Shown here: one piece after another, positions 24,938 through 35,818 of the stretch | Position numbering within the stretch: position 1 is the first letter of the stretch | How the letters are laid out: every line of letters starts with the position of its first letter | Assembly: GCA_046594215.1 (NCBI GenBank) | Contig: JBKJPX010000009.1 | Span: 62,001 to 126,000, forward strand | DNA: 64,000 bases | Source of the DNA: Panacagrimonas sp046594215 | Lineage (GTDB): Bacteria > Pseudomonadota > Gammaproteobacteria > Nevskiales > Nevskiaceae | Direction of reading: 5' to 3' | The notes under the pieces: model-generated | Databases searched by the model: none | The model's input: the letters and a program-made list of their open reading frames with translations, nothing else | What the model was told of the DNA's origin: nothing | Program-made: the position numbers and the translations under genes

Positions 24938-25660
24938 TCAGCGACCTTCGCGCGTCTGCAGTTGCGCAAGGACTGCACAGAGCTGCGCGCGCAACGACGA
25001 GGTGCGCGGCCCCACGCGACCGAGCAGCGGCGCAGGCATGCGCGCGAGAAGTTCGGCGACGTTGTCGTCCAGCCGCGGCTGCCGAGGTGGCAGTTCGCTG
25101 GCGATCCATCCCAGCAATCGCGTACGCGGCCGGATGGATTCGGCCGTCAGCAGCGCGTGATTCAGGCAGCCCAGGCGCATGCCGACCACCAGCAGCACCG
25201 GCCAGGCGTGATCGGCCACCCAGTCCGCGAGCGTCCAGTCCTTGCCAAGCGGCGTCTGCCAGCCGCCGGCGCCCTCCACCACGACCAGGTCGTTCTTGCG
25301 GGCGAGCTCGCGCCAGCGGGCGTCGAGCACGTGCCGCTGGATCCGCACGCCGGCGTCGCGGGCCGCAAGGTGCGGGGCGATGGGCGGGGCGAATGCGTAA
25401 GGGTTGATCCTGGCGTAGGCCTCGCCGCTACCCGAGGCCCGCATGAGCTTCAGCGCATCGGCGTTGCGCAGGCCTTCCGGCCCGCGCCGGCAGCCCGATG
25501 CCACCGGCTTGTAGCCGCAGGCCGGGATGCCGAGCTCTCGCGCCGCTGCGAGCAAGCCCGCGGCGATGTGGGTCTTGCCCACGCCGGTGTCGGTGCCCGT
25601 CACGAAGAGGGTGATCGCCTCTTGCGGGCGGCGCGCCGGCCGCGACCGCGTCGTGGTCAT
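24938..25660 (-). CDS. bioD: Dethiobiotin synthetase
   Basis: A 240-residue enzyme that closes the ureido ring of dethiobiotin from 7,8-diaminopelargonic acid, CO2 and ATP. The P-loop-like TGTDTGVGKTHIAAGLL is at about residues 21-37, followed by CGYKPVASGC and VVEGAGGWQTPL, which are diagnostic. Its ATG overlaps the bioF stop (ATGA). It ends the bioB-bioF-bioD operon. Confidence 0.95.
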   Translation of the reverse strand: MTTTRSRPARRPQEAITLFVTGTDTGVGKTHIAAGLLAAARELGIPACGYKPVASGCRRGPEGLRNADALKLMRASGSGEAYARINPYAFAPPIAPHLAARDAGVRIQRHVLDARWRELARKNDLVVVEGAGGWQTPLGKDWTLADWVADHAWPVLLVVGMRLGCLNHALLTAESIRPRTRLLGWIASELPPRQPRLDDNVAELLARMPAPLLGRVGPRTSSLRAQLCAVLAQLQTREGR

Positions 25661-26910
25661 GCCGCGAGCGGTTCGCGACCCAGGCCGCAGGCACGCAAGG
25701 CGTCGAGCAGGCCGTCGATATGCGCCGGCTCGTGCGCCGCCGACAGCGTGATGCGCAATCGCGAGGTGCCGGCGGGCACCGTCGGGGGGCGGATGCCCGC
25801 GACCCAGAAGCCGCGCTCGAACAGGGCGCGTGAGACGGCCATCGTGCGCGCGGCGTCGCCGATCAGAAGCGGCTGGATCGGAACCCCTCCGAATTCGGAA
25901 AGCGGAACGCGGAATGGCGTGGCCGGGGGACCCAGCCGGATCCCGATCTGGGCTGCGCCGCGCTCGAACCGCGCGATGTTCGACTGCAGCCGCGCGCGGC
26001 GCTCGGGCTCAGCCTGGATGATGCGAAGGGCCTCGCGTGCGGCGGCCGCGATGGCCGGTGGCGGCGCCGTGGAGAACACGAAGCTGCGCGCCCGCTGGAC
26101 GAGGTACTCGATCAGGGTTTCGCTGCCGGCCACGAAGGCTCCCGAGGCGCCCATCGACTTGCCCATCGTCGCAACGTAGAGGTCCGGCCGGGTGCCAAGC
26201 AGCTCGTTCGCGCCGCGGCCGCGCTCGCCGATCACGCCGAAGCCGTGCGCGTCGTCGGTCATCAGCGCGGCGCCGTGCTCGCGGGACAGGGTCGCGAGCT
26301 GGGGGAGCGGTGCGAGGTCGCCATCCATGCTGAACACCGAGTCGGTGACGAGCAGGATCAGTGAGCCATTTCCTGCGGCCTTCGCGCCGGCCAGCACTGC
26401 GCGAAATCCCTCAACGTCGGCATGCGCCACGCGATGGTAGGTCGCGCCGCTCAGGCGGCCGCCGTCGATCAGCGAGGCGTGGTTGAGTTCATCCGCGACC
26501 AGCGTGTCCTCCCGCGAGAGCAGGCCGCGCAGGGCGCCGCAGTTCGCGGCCCAGCCGGAGGTGAACAGCAGCACGCGCGGGTAGCCGGTGAATTCGGCCA
26601 GCGCTTCTTCGAGGCGACGGTGTTCGGCGTTGTAGCCGCTGATCAGGGCCGACGCCCCGCTGCCGGTCCCGCTGTCGGCGAGCACGCGACGCGCCGCCTC
26701 GGCGACGCGCGGATCGGAAGCCAGCCCGAGGTAGTCGTTGCTGCAGAAGTTGAGGCAGTCGCGGCCCTCGACCCGCATCGTCACGCCGTGGGCGCCCTCG
26801 ATGACGCGACGGACGCGGTAGAGGTCGGCCGCACGCAGGCGTTCGAGTTCCGACGCGAGGCGCGCATCGAGCACTCCGTTGGCCGCCGCGCTGTGGATGC
26901 CTCGATTCAC
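25657..26910 (-). CDS. bioF: 8-amino-7-oxononanoate synthase
   Basis: A 417-residue PLP enzyme that condenses pimeloyl-ACP with alanine. Motifs visible are NFCSNDYLGLASDPRV, SGTGSGASALISGYNAEH, the MTDDAHGFGVIGERGRG segment (PLP Asp) and ATMGKSMGASGAFVAG, with Lys as the Schiff-base residue. I use the GTG at 26910; a TTG at 26928 just after the bioB stop is an alternative. It sits between bioB and bioD with near-zero spacing. Confidence 0.95.
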   Translation of the reverse strand: MNRGIHSAAANGVLDARLASELERLRAADLYRVRRVIEGAHGVTMRVEGRDCLNFCSNDYLGLASDPRVAEAARRVLADSGTGSGASALISGYNAEHRRLEEALAEFTGYPRVLLFTSGWAANCGALRGLLSREDTLVADELNHASLIDGGRLSGATYHRVAHADVEGFRAVLAGAKAAGNGSLILLVTDSVFSMDGDLAPLPQLATLSREHGAALMTDDAHGFGVIGERGRGANELLGTRPDLYVATMGKSMGASGAFVAGSETLIEYLVQRARSFVFSTAPPPAIAAAAREALRIIQAEPERRARLQSNIARFERGAAQIGIRLGPPATPFRVPLSEFGGVPIQPLLIGDAARTMAVSRALFERGFWVAGIRPPTVPAGTSRLRITLSAAHEPAHIDGLLDALRACGLGREPLAA

Positions 26911-26932
26911 GGCGCCGCCGGCGCGCAATCGA

Positions 26933-27982
26933 TCAGCAGCAACCGCCGGCGCTGCAGCTGGCGCCGGCCGGAACCAGCACGTGCTCGTCGATCATCGGCT
27001 CGGATGCGTCGCCGCCGCCCTGGACCTGCATGCCCAGGCGCGCCAGCAGCGCGCGATCCTTCGCGTTCTGCGGGTTCTGCGTGGTGAGCAACTTGTCGCC
27101 GTAGAAGATGGAGCTGGCCCCGGCGAAGAAGCACATTGCCTGCAACTCGTCGCTCATCGCGGTTCGGCCGGCCGAGAGGCGCACCGCCGAACGCGGCATC
27201 ATGATTCGCGCCACGGCGATCGAGCGAACGAAGTCGAGCGGATCGAGCGGCGTCACGCCCTTGAGCGGCGTGCCCTCGACCTGTACGAGGTTGTTGATCG
27301 GCACGCTGTCAGGATGCTGCGGCAGGTTCGCGAGCTGGCGCAGCAGTTCGGCGCGATCCTCGGGCTCTTCGCCCATGCCGACGATGCCGCCACAGCAAGT
27401 CTTCATGCCGGCGTTGCGCACGTGCTCGAGCGTGTCGAGGCGATCCTGGTAGGTGCGTGTACTGATGATCTTCCCGTAGAACTCGGGCGAGGTGTCGAGG
27501 TTGTGGTTGTAGTAGTCCAGGCCCGCATCGGCGAGGCGCTGGGCCTGCGTGTCCTTGAGCATGCCCAGGGTCATGCAGGTCTCGAGACCCAGTTCTTTCA
27601 CGCCGCGGACCATGGCCTCGACCTTGGCGAGATCGCGGTCCTTCGGCGAACGCCAGGCAGCGCCCATGCAGAAACGCGTCGCACCGCCGGCCTTGGCCTC
27701 GCGTGCGGCCTCGACCACGGCCTGCACTTCCATCAGCGGTTCCTTCTTGAGGCCCGTTTCGAAGCGCACGGATTGCGGGCAATAGCCGCAGTCTTCGGGA
27801 CAGGCGCCGGTCTTGATGGAGAGCAGGGTCGAGAGCTGCACCGTGTTCGGGTCGTGGAGCTGGCGGTGGACGGTCTGCGCGCGGAACAGCAGGTCGTTGA
27901 AGGGCAGCGCGAACAGCGCCTGCACCTCTTCGCGGGTCCAGTCGTGACGGCAGGCTTCCGGGCCGGAGATGTGCTGATTCAT
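26933..27982 (-). CDS. bioB: Biotin synthase
   Basis: A 349-residue radical SAM enzyme that inserts sulfur into dethiobiotin. The CxxxCxxC cluster is CPEDCGYC (Cys61, Cys65, Cys68), followed by FCMGAAWRSPKDRD and YYNHNLDTSPEFY, all typical. The C-terminus is Cys-rich. AGGGA lies about 9 nt before the ATG. First gene of bioB-bioF-bioD; neither bioH nor bioC follows, so the pimeloyl-ACP route must use genes elsewhere. Confidence 0.97.
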   Translation of the reverse strand: MNQHISGPEACRHDWTREEVQALFALPFNDLLFRAQTVHRQLHDPNTVQLSTLLSIKTGACPEDCGYCPQSVRFETGLKKEPLMEVQAVVEAAREAKAGGATRFCMGAAWRSPKDRDLAKVEAMVRGVKELGLETCMTLGMLKDTQAQRLADAGLDYYNHNLDTSPEFYGKIISTRTYQDRLDTLEHVRNAGMKTCCGGIVGMGEEPEDRAELLRQLANLPQHPDSVPINNLVQVEGTPLKGVTPLDPLDFVRSIAVARIMMPRSAVRLSAGRTAMSDELQAMCFFAGASSIFYGDKLLTTQNPQNAKDRALLARLGMQVQGGGDASEPMIDEHVLVPAGASCSAGGCC

Positions 27983-28083
27983 CGAATGATTCCCTTATGT
28001 CCCATGACTCGTCCCGATTGCGGGACGTCGGTTCATCGCTCACGCTGTACCAAGTTTCCGAGCCGTACGGAGGCACTGTCAAC

Positions 28084-28779
28084 TTGAGACTTACCCTTTG
28101 GGTTGACGACGTCGTCTCTTTGCTCGCGCCGGAGCGCTGCGCCTGGTGCGGTTCGGCCGACGCGATCGACGGGGCCTGCGCGGGCTGCAAGGCCGAATTG
28201 CCATGGAATCTCGTGTCCTGTCCGTCATGCGCCCAACCCATGCCGGTGGTCGCCACCTGCGCGAAGTGCCTCAAGCGCGCGCCGTCCTTCGATGCGGCCT
28301 GGACGGCGTTTGTCCATGTGGCTCCGATCCGGCGCGGCGTGTTGCGCCTCAAGTACTCCGCAGAATTCGAGCAGGCGCGCGTGCTCGGCACCCTGATGGG
28401 CCGTGCGCTCGCGCAGCGCGGGCAGCCCCTGCCCGACCTGCTGATCCCGGTGCCACTCCCGCGAAAGCGGATGTTCCTGCGCGGCTACAACCAGGCGCAG
28501 GAACTGGCCCGGGCGGTGTCGCGGGTGGTCGGCGTACCGATCGATGTGACCGCCGCGACGCTGGTGCGCGCGCCGGGCGACCAGATCGGGCAGACCGCGG
28601 CACAGCGGCGACGCAACCTGCGCGGCGCGTTTCGCATCGATCGCGACCTCGACGGCAAGCGGGTCGCGCTGATCGACGACGTGATGACGACAGGCGCCAC
28701 GCTCGATGCCCTGGCGCGCGCGGCACGCAAGGCCGGCGCGGCGCGCATCGAAGCCTGGGCGCTGGCGCGGGCACCCTGA
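28084..28779 (+). CDS. comF: ComF family phosphoribosyltransferase-like protein
   Basis: A 231-residue protein. The N-terminus has Cys pairs of a zinc ribbon (CAWCGS, CAGCK, CPSCAQ, CAKC), followed by a PRTase domain ending with the PRPP loop KRVALIDDVMTTGATLDALA. RGYNQAQELA is a ComF hallmark. ComF proteins are linked to DNA uptake. I chose the TTG at 28084 with GGAGG about 10 nt upstream; an ATG at 27997 would leave only 14 bp to the divergent bioB start and no room for promoters. Start confidence is moderate. Confidence 0.85.
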   Translation: MRLTLWVDDVVSLLAPERCAWCGSADAIDGACAGCKAELPWNLVSCPSCAQPMPVVATCAKCLKRAPSFDAAWTAFVHVAPIRRGVLRLKYSAEFEQARVLGTLMGRALAQRGQPLPDLLIPVPLPRKRMFLRGYNQAQELARAVSRVVGVPIDVTAATLVRAPGDQIGQTAAQRRRNLRGAFRIDRDLDGKRVALIDDVMTTGATLDALARAARKAGAARIEAWALARAP

Positions 28780-28788
28780 CACGGGGCC

Positions 28789-30009
28789 TTACTTCAGTTC
28801 GGCGGAGCTCTTCCCGAGCAGTCGGCGCGCCACGATCAGCAGCTGGATCTGCTGCGTGCCCTCGAATATGTCGAGGATCTTGGCGTCTCGCGCCCACTTC
28901 TCGAGCAGCCCGAAGCCGCTCTCGCCCTCGGCATAGCCGAGGCTGCCGGCGAGTTCGACACACTTGAGCGCGACCTCGGTGGCCACGCGACCTGCCTTTG
29001 CCTTGGCCATGCTCGCCTGCAGCGAGTTGGGCTTGCGGTTGTCGGCCATCCACGCGGCCTGCAGGGTCAGCAGGCGCGCGGCCTCGTAGTCGGCTTGCAT
29101 GCGCAGGAACTCGGACGCCGCCGCCGTCTGCGCGTGCGTGGACTTCAGGTAATCCACGGTGACGCCGGCCTTCGCGAGCAGCTTCCTTGTCTCCTCGAGG
29201 CAGGCGCGGGTAAGACCCACCGCCATCGCCGCGACCAGCGGGCGCGTGTTGTCGAAGGTCTGCATCACCCCGGCGAAGCCCTTCTCGACATTGATCTCGG
29301 GATCGCCGAGCAGGTTGGCCTTGGGCACGCGGCAGTCCTTCAACAGAAACGCGGCGGTGTCAGAGGCGCGAATGCCGAGCTTGTGCTCGAGACGGACCAA
29401 CTCGAAACCCGGCGTCCCTTTCTCGACGACGAAGCTCTTGATCGCCGCGCGGCCCTTGTTCTTGTCCAGCGTGGCCCAGACCACCACCAGTTCGGCGCGC
29501 TCGCCGGCGGTGACGTAGATCTTCTCGCCGTTGAGGACGTAGTCGTCGCCGTCGAGTATCGCTGTGGCGCGGATCGCGGCGGAATCCGAACCGCAGCCGG
29601 GCTCGGTGATCGCCATCGCCGCCCAGCGTCCCTTGAAGCGCGCCAACTGTTCTTCGTTGGCCACGCTCGCGATCGCCGAATTGCCCAGGCCTTGGCGCGG
29701 CATCGACAGCAGCAGGCCGACGTCCCCCCAACACAGCTCCATCGCGCCCAGCACGGTGGAAAGGTTGGAGCCGTTGCGGTTGCCCTCTTCCGTCACCGCG
29801 TCGCGCCGGACACCCGCCGCACCGGCGCCGGAGTTGCCACCCGCCGCGGTCATGCCATCGAGCAGCGCGGCCAGCACATCGAGTTCCTTCGGGTAGCTGT
29901 GTTCGGCGCGGTCGTACTTGCGCGAGTTCGGCCGGAAGATCTCGCGGGCGACCTGCTGGGCCTGCTGCACGAGGCCCGAGAACTTCTTTGGCGTTTCGAG
30001 ATTCATCAT
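28789..30009 (-). CDS. Acyl-CoA dehydrogenase family protein
   Basis: A 406-residue acyl-CoA dehydrogenase. The beta-domain motif AAMAITEPGCGSDSAAIRATA is complete, GEKIYVTAGERAELVVVWA follows, and the C-terminal part has KILDIFEGTQQIQLLIVARRLLG. The start is one of two adjacent ATG codons (30009 or 30006). It is the distal gene of a minus-strand unit SRPBCC-dehydrogenase-SDR-dehydrogenase and lies 33 bp after the broken SDR gene. Confidence 0.88.
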   Translation of the reverse strand: MMNLETPKKFSGLVQQAQQVAREIFRPNSRKYDRAEHSYPKELDVLAALLDGMTAAGGNSGAGAAGVRRDAVTEEGNRNGSNLSTVLGAMELCWGDVGLLLSMPRQGLGNSAIASVANEEQLARFKGRWAAMAITEPGCGSDSAAIRATAILDGDDYVLNGEKIYVTAGERAELVVVWATLDKNKGRAAIKSFVVEKGTPGFELVRLEHKLGIRASDTAAFLLKDCRVPKANLLGDPEINVEKGFAGVMQTFDNTRPLVAAMAVGLTRACLEETRKLLAKAGVTVDYLKSTHAQTAAASEFLRMQADYEAARLLTLQAAWMADNRKPNSLQASMAKAKAGRVATEVALKCVELAGSLGYAEGESGFGLLEKWARDAKILDIFEGTQQIQLLIVARRLLGKSSAELK

Positions 30010-30042
30010 CGGCGTGAAATTCCCAGGCAACCTTCGGAATAC

Positions 30043-30935
30043 TTACTTGAACGGATTGGCCAGGCGGCCGAGGTGGTAGCGCAGGGTCTCGGGTAGCGGG
30101 CGCAGCGCACCCACCGCCAGCTTGTTGACGAGTCCGGGCACGCAGACCGGGCGCCCCTTCATCACGGCCTCGTAGCCGGCCTTCGCGACCTCGGCGGCGG
30201 TCTGCCAGACGAACTCGGGAAACTTGTTCATCGTGTCGCGGGTGCCCATCACGTCGTGGAACTCGCTACGCGTGAAGCCCGGGCACAGCGCGGTGACGTG
30301 CCCGCGTCACGGTGTCCGAGCGCAGCGAGGTGGGTGCGGACGCGGGCACTATCCGGCGCCTCCCGCACCCGCTTGCTGCGCAAGGCACCGTGTCGGCGCC
30401 GGACGCCGTGCGGCTTCAATTCCATGTCCAGCGCCTGCGACATGTTGAGCACGTAGCTCTTGATGCCGGTGTAGAGCAGGCTCGCGCCCGGCGGTGCGAA
30501 CGCCGCGACGGACGAGAGATTCACGATACGGCCCCAGCCGCGCTGCTTCATGCCGGGCGCGGCGCGGCGCGCCAGTTCCGTCACCGCGGTGACCATGAGC
30601 TGGAGCTCGTCGGCAAGATCTTTCCAGGGCGCTTCGGCGAACTTGCCGTTGCCCGAGAGGCCTGCGTTGTTGATCAATACATCGATCGGCATGCGCAGCG
30701 CCTCGGCGCGCGCCATCACGTCGAGCGGCGTGGAGCGATCCGTCAGATCGGCCGGCGCGATCTCGCAGCGCACGCCGTGCGCGGCGGACAGCTCGCCCGC
30801 CAGTTCGCGCAGACGATCCTCGCGACGTGCGACCAGCAGCAGGTCGTAGCCCTCCGCTGCGAGCAGTCGCGCGAAGGCGGTTCCGATACCGGCGGATGCG
30901 CCGGTGACCAATGCACTGCGCTTGGAACCGCTCAT
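30043..30935 (-). pseudogene. SDR family oxidoreductase interrupted by a 101-bp insert
   Basis: The N-terminal part (from ATG 30935) is a standard short-chain dehydrogenase: ALVTGASAGIGTAFARLL for NAD(P) binding, LINNAGLSGNGKF, then SSVAAFAPPGASLLYTGIKSY with the catalytic Ser, Tyr and Lys. After ELKPHGV the frame is lost in a GC-rich block at about 30301-30401 and the reading continues with nonsense. The expected C-terminus (MGTRDTMNKFPEFVWQ to the TGA at 30043) is intact in another frame. Removing 101 bp leaves 792 bp, a continuous 263-residue protein. The catalytic core remains, but the C-terminal substrate region is lost, so it is probably inactive. Confidence 0.85.
30298..30402. repeat. 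Double-hairpin element inserted in SDR gene
   Basis: Two tandem hairpins: GTGCCCGCGTC with GACGCGGGCAC (30298-30308 and 30339-30349), and CCGGCGCC with GGCGCCGG (30353-30360 and 30395-30402). A GAGCGCAGCGAG core lies in the first loop. The inserted part is about 30301-30401. It encodes nothing and looks like a REP/BIME- or MITE-like element. No clear target-site duplication is seen. Confidence 0.65.
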
Positions 30936-32248
30936 ACCAGCAGCACGCCTTCCATGAAACCGACCGCGCGAAGATCGCGATACCAGCGCTCGGCTGGATG
31001 CTCCTTCACGAAGCCATGTCCTCCGAGCAACTGCACCGCGTCGGATCCGATCTGCATGCCCTTGTCGGCGCAGAGGCGCCGCGCGAGCGCGGTCTCCTCG
31101 AAGAAGCTCTTCGACTGCTCCGCTCGGCTCGCCGCGCGATAGGTCAGCAGGCGCATGCCCTCGATCTCGATCGCGGCGTTGGCCACCGTGAAGGCCACCG
31201 CCTGGCGGTGGCTGATCGGCTCGCCAAAGGCGATGCGCTCATTGACGTAGGGCACGAGGTAGTCGAGCGCGGCCTGTGCCGCGCCGACGGCAACGGCACA
31301 CCAGCCGAGACGCGCGAGGTTGATGCAGGCGGAATAGGTCTCGACCGATCCGTCGCCAAGCAGCGCACGACTCGCCAGGGCCACGTTGTCGAGCGCGACG
31401 CGCCCGGTCGCCGCGGCACGCAGGCCCATCGCCGGTTCGGCCTGGATGCTCAGGCCGGGCGTGGAGGATTCGACGATGAACAGCGCCGGTCCGCGGCCTT
31501 CCAGGTGCGCGGCGATGATGAACAGCTCGGACTCCGCCGCGCGCGGAACCAGCGACTTCACGCCGTCGAGCACGTAACCATCCGGCGTGCGGCGCGCCTT
31601 GGTCGAGAGCTTCAGCGGGTCGAACAGCGCCGACGGTTCCTGGATCGCGAGCGCCGCCGCGGGCGACTTCTCGCCGACGAAGGCCGGCAGATACGCCGAC
31701 TGCTGTTCGCCGTCGCCCCAGAGCACGATTGCGTTGCTGACCGCGGAAGGCGCAAGGCAGGCGACAGCCAGGGAGAAATCCCCGTGCGCGAGCGCCTCGG
31801 CGACCAGCACGTTGGTCATTGCCGAGCGCTCCTGTCCCGCACCGCCAAGCGACTCGGGCAGGCCGAGCAGGTGGATGCCGAGCTCTCCCGCAGCGGCCAG
31901 CAATTCCGGCGTCGCCGCGCAACCCGTGTCGGCGGCCAGCGCAGCGGGACGCAGCTGCTCGTCCGAAAAACTTCGGCAGGAGTCGCGCAGCATCTCCTGC
32001 TCATCGCTGGGCGTCAGATCAAACAGCCCATCGCCCGAACGCTGCGTCAGCCGCGCAGGCTGCAGCAGCTTTTGCGTGGACTTGAAGACGCGGCTAGCGG
32101 CGCCAACGGTGGCGAAGCCCGCGCGCGAGGCGCCGAAGATCGCCTTCTCCGCGGGCTTGCGCAGGCCGAGCTTGTCGACGGTCTTGAGCCCGGCGAAGCG
32201 GTTGAGCACGCGCAGGCCCAGGCCCATCGCGTCCTTGGCGACATTCAT
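30932..32248 (-). CDS. Acyl-CoA dehydrogenase family protein with N-terminal extension
   Basis: A 438-residue member of the acyl-CoA dehydrogenase fold. Residues 1-70 form a basic/hydrophobic extension before the usual LTPSDEQEMLRDSCRSFSDEQLRP start. The C-terminal QLLGGHGFVKEHPAERWYRDLRAV is the conserved FAD-contact segment. The active-site beta-domain loop (AALAIQEPSALFDPLKL) is diverged, with EPSALFDP in place of EPxxGSD. GGGGAG lies 8 nt before the ATG. The stop overlaps the SDR start (ATGA). Substrate unknown. Confidence 0.86.
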   Translation of the reverse strand: MNVAKDAMGLGLRVLNRFAGLKTVDKLGLRKPAEKAIFGASRAGFATVGAASRVFKSTQKLLQPARLTQRSGDGLFDLTPSDEQEMLRDSCRSFSDEQLRPAALAADTGCAATPELLAAAGELGIHLLGLPESLGGAGQERSAMTNVLVAEALAHGDFSLAVACLAPSAVSNAIVLWGDGEQQSAYLPAFVGEKSPAAALAIQEPSALFDPLKLSTKARRTPDGYVLDGVKSLVPRAAESELFIIAAHLEGRGPALFIVESSTPGLSIQAEPAMGLRAAATGRVALDNVALASRALLGDGSVETYSACINLARLGWCAVAVGAAQAALDYLVPYVNERIAFGEPISHRQAVAFTVANAAIEIEGMRLLTYRAASRAEQSKSFFEETALARRLCADKGMQIGSDAVQLLGGHGFVKEHPAERWYRDLRAVGFMEGVLLV

Positions 32249-32274
32249 GCGGGAATCTCCCCTTGGAGCAGGAC

Positions 32275-32763
32275 TCAGGCGGACGCCTGAGCCTTGTGAC
32301 TACCCGATGCTGCGGCGAGCTTCTCGAGGAAGGCATCGATCAGGGCCGTGAACTTGCCCTGGATGAACGCAGGCGCGACGAGGCGATACATCAGCGGGAC
32401 CGGCACGTCGTTGAGTTCGCCGCGCACGCGCAAAGTCAGGCGCGTCGACTTGCCCTCACCAGCCAGGCGGAACTGGCCTTCGAGCTGCGCGTTGCCGACT
32501 TTCGGGATCGGCTTCCACGTGAACTCCGACTTCGACGGGTCCGCGCTGCAGCGCGCGCCGAAGCTGACGTCGTGCGCGATCCTGGCGATCGACGAGCCGA
32601 TGGTCTGCATGTCCAGCCTGAAGTCCTGGCCGCCGAGGGCGCTCAGCTTCTTCAGCTTGGGAAATTTTTTCAGCGTGCCCTCGACGTCGGTCAGCAGGCC
32701 TGCGAGCTGGGCCTGCGTGAGCGACACGGTCTTGTGCCGCTCGAGATCGATCTTGATGTTCAC
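32275..32763 (-). CDS. SRPBCC-like lipid/CoA-binding protein
   Basis: A 162-residue protein with alternating strands typical of polyketide cyclase/START-like folds: DVSFGARCSADPSKSEFTWKPIPKVG, then AQLEGQFRLAGEGKSTRLTLRVRGELNDVPVP and a C-terminal helix KFTALIDAFLEKLA. The GTG at 32763 with GAGGAGAG upstream is the best start. It is the first gene of the minus-strand unit with two dehydrogenases and the broken SDR. It might bind the hydrophobic substrate of that pathway. Confidence 0.65.
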   Translation of the reverse strand: MNIKIDLERHKTVSLTQAQLAGLLTDVEGTLKKFPKLKKLSALGGQDFRLDMQTIGSSIARIAHDVSFGARCSADPSKSEFTWKPIPKVGNAQLEGQFRLAGEGKSTRLTLRVRGELNDVPVPLMYRLVAPAFIQGKFTALIDAFLEKLAAASGSHKAQASA

Positions 32764-32859
32764 TTCGTGGCTCTCCTCGGCGTCGTCGAAGAAGAGTCGC
32801 ACGCAGCGTCGAGGCCTAACCTTGGCCGGCGCGTCGGGTCAGCGGTCGATCCAGCCAAA

Positions 32860-32880
32860 GGGTCCGCGACATGCGGACCC
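32860..32880 (-). terminator. Hairpin downstream of adk
   Basis: GGGTCCGC and GCGGACCC form a perfect 8-bp stem with a 5-base loop, 7 bp after the adk stop. Only a short T run follows on the minus strand, so it is a weak candidate. Confidence 0.45.
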
Positions 32881-32886
32881 GAATGG

Positions 32887-33450
32887 CTACTTCAGAACGG
32901 CGAGGATGCGGTCGAAGATCTCGTCGAGGGTGCCCACGCCCTCGACCTTCACCAGCTTTCCCTGCTTGCCATAGAAGTCGAGCAGCGGACTCGTCTCGGC
33001 GTTGTAGACCTCAATGCGATGGCGAATGACCGGCTCGGTGTCGTCAGCGCGGCCTTCCTTCTGCGCGCGGTCGAGCAGGCGCTTGACGATCTCCTCGTCG
33101 CTGACGTGAAGGTGCAGCGCCTTGTCGACCCCTTCACGGCCCTGACGCTTGAGCATCTCGTCCAGAACCTGCGCCTGGGCAAGATTGCGCGGGAAGCCGT
33201 CCAGGATGCAGCCCTTCTGCGCGTCGGGCTGCCCCAGGCGATCCTCGACGATGCCGTACACCACCTCGTTGGCGACCAAGTCGCCTGCGTCCATGGCCGC
33301 CTTGGCGGTCATGCCCAGTGGCGTCTTGGCCTTGACCGCCGCTCGCAGCGCATCGCCGGTCGAGATCTTGGGAATGCCGAAATGGGTGACGAGCTTTTCG
33401 CCTTGGGTTCCCTTGCCCGAGCCGGGCGCACCTAGTAGTACAAGTCTCAT
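32887..33450 (-). CDS. adk: Adenylate kinase
   Basis: A 187-residue nucleotide kinase interconverting ATP, ADP and AMP. P-loop GAPGSGKGTQGEKL at residues 7-20, AMP-site ISTGDALRAAVK and CILDGFPRNLAQAQ are diagnostic. The LID domain is short (LLDRAQKEGRADDTEP), the compact form without zinc cysteines. The ATG at 33450 is set by the conserved N-terminus; the open frame runs further upstream to 33660. It is divergent from the pyrophosphatase gene hppA. Confidence 0.96.
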   Translation of the reverse strand: MRLVLLGAPGSGKGTQGEKLVTHFGIPKISTGDALRAAVKAKTPLGMTAKAAMDAGDLVANEVVYGIVEDRLGQPDAQKGCILDGFPRNLAQAQVLDEMLKRQGREGVDKALHLHVSDEEIVKRLLDRAQKEGRADDTEPVIRHRIEVYNAETSPLLDFYGKQGKLVKVEGVGTLDEIFDRILAVLK

Positions 33451-33738
33451 GGTGTGTATCGCGCGATGGTCAGCCCTGTGTCGGGCTTGTGATGGTCGGC
33501 GCGTCCGTACCGGCACGCGCGCTCTGGCCCCTTCCCTACTGCACGGATTGTGCCCGAAGGTCGCAGCCTTGGGCGAGTTACGGGGGCACCCTGACGCAGC
33601 TGGAACGCGGAAATGCCGTGGTAGACTCGCGCGCGTTTTTTGTCGCGAATAAAGGTCCATCGGTCGGGTCTCCCCGGCTGAATCAGTGCGTCACCGCGCG
33701 CCGGACGTCCCAAAACCAAGTCGAGGGGAGCCAATACG
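33451..33738. other. Divergent intergenic region adk/hppA
   Basis: These 288 bases separate adk from hppA. Both promoters must lie here. A GGGGAG ribosome binding site for hppA is at about 33725-33730. No convincing coding frame and no strong dyad is seen; the frame upstream of adk that continues through it lacks family support. Confidence 0.4.
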
Positions 33739-35772
<2,034 letters not shown>

Positions 35773-35789
35773 TCTGAGCCTGCTGCAGG

Positions 35790-35818
35790 AAAAAGCCCCG
35801 GCAAGTCCGGGGCTTTTT
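35790..35818. terminator. Bidirectional intrinsic terminator between hppA and jetD-like gene
   Basis: AAAAAGCCCCGG and CCGGGGCTTTTT form a perfect 12-bp dyad with a CAAGT loop, with T/A tracts on both sides. Its right edge touches the stop codon of the minus-strand jetD-like gene, so it ends transcription from both sides. Confidence 0.92.

Noticed and set aside
27983..28083. A BirA operator between bioB and comF
   Set aside because: I looked for the TTGTAAACC-type dyad and found no convincing match, so no operator is annotated.
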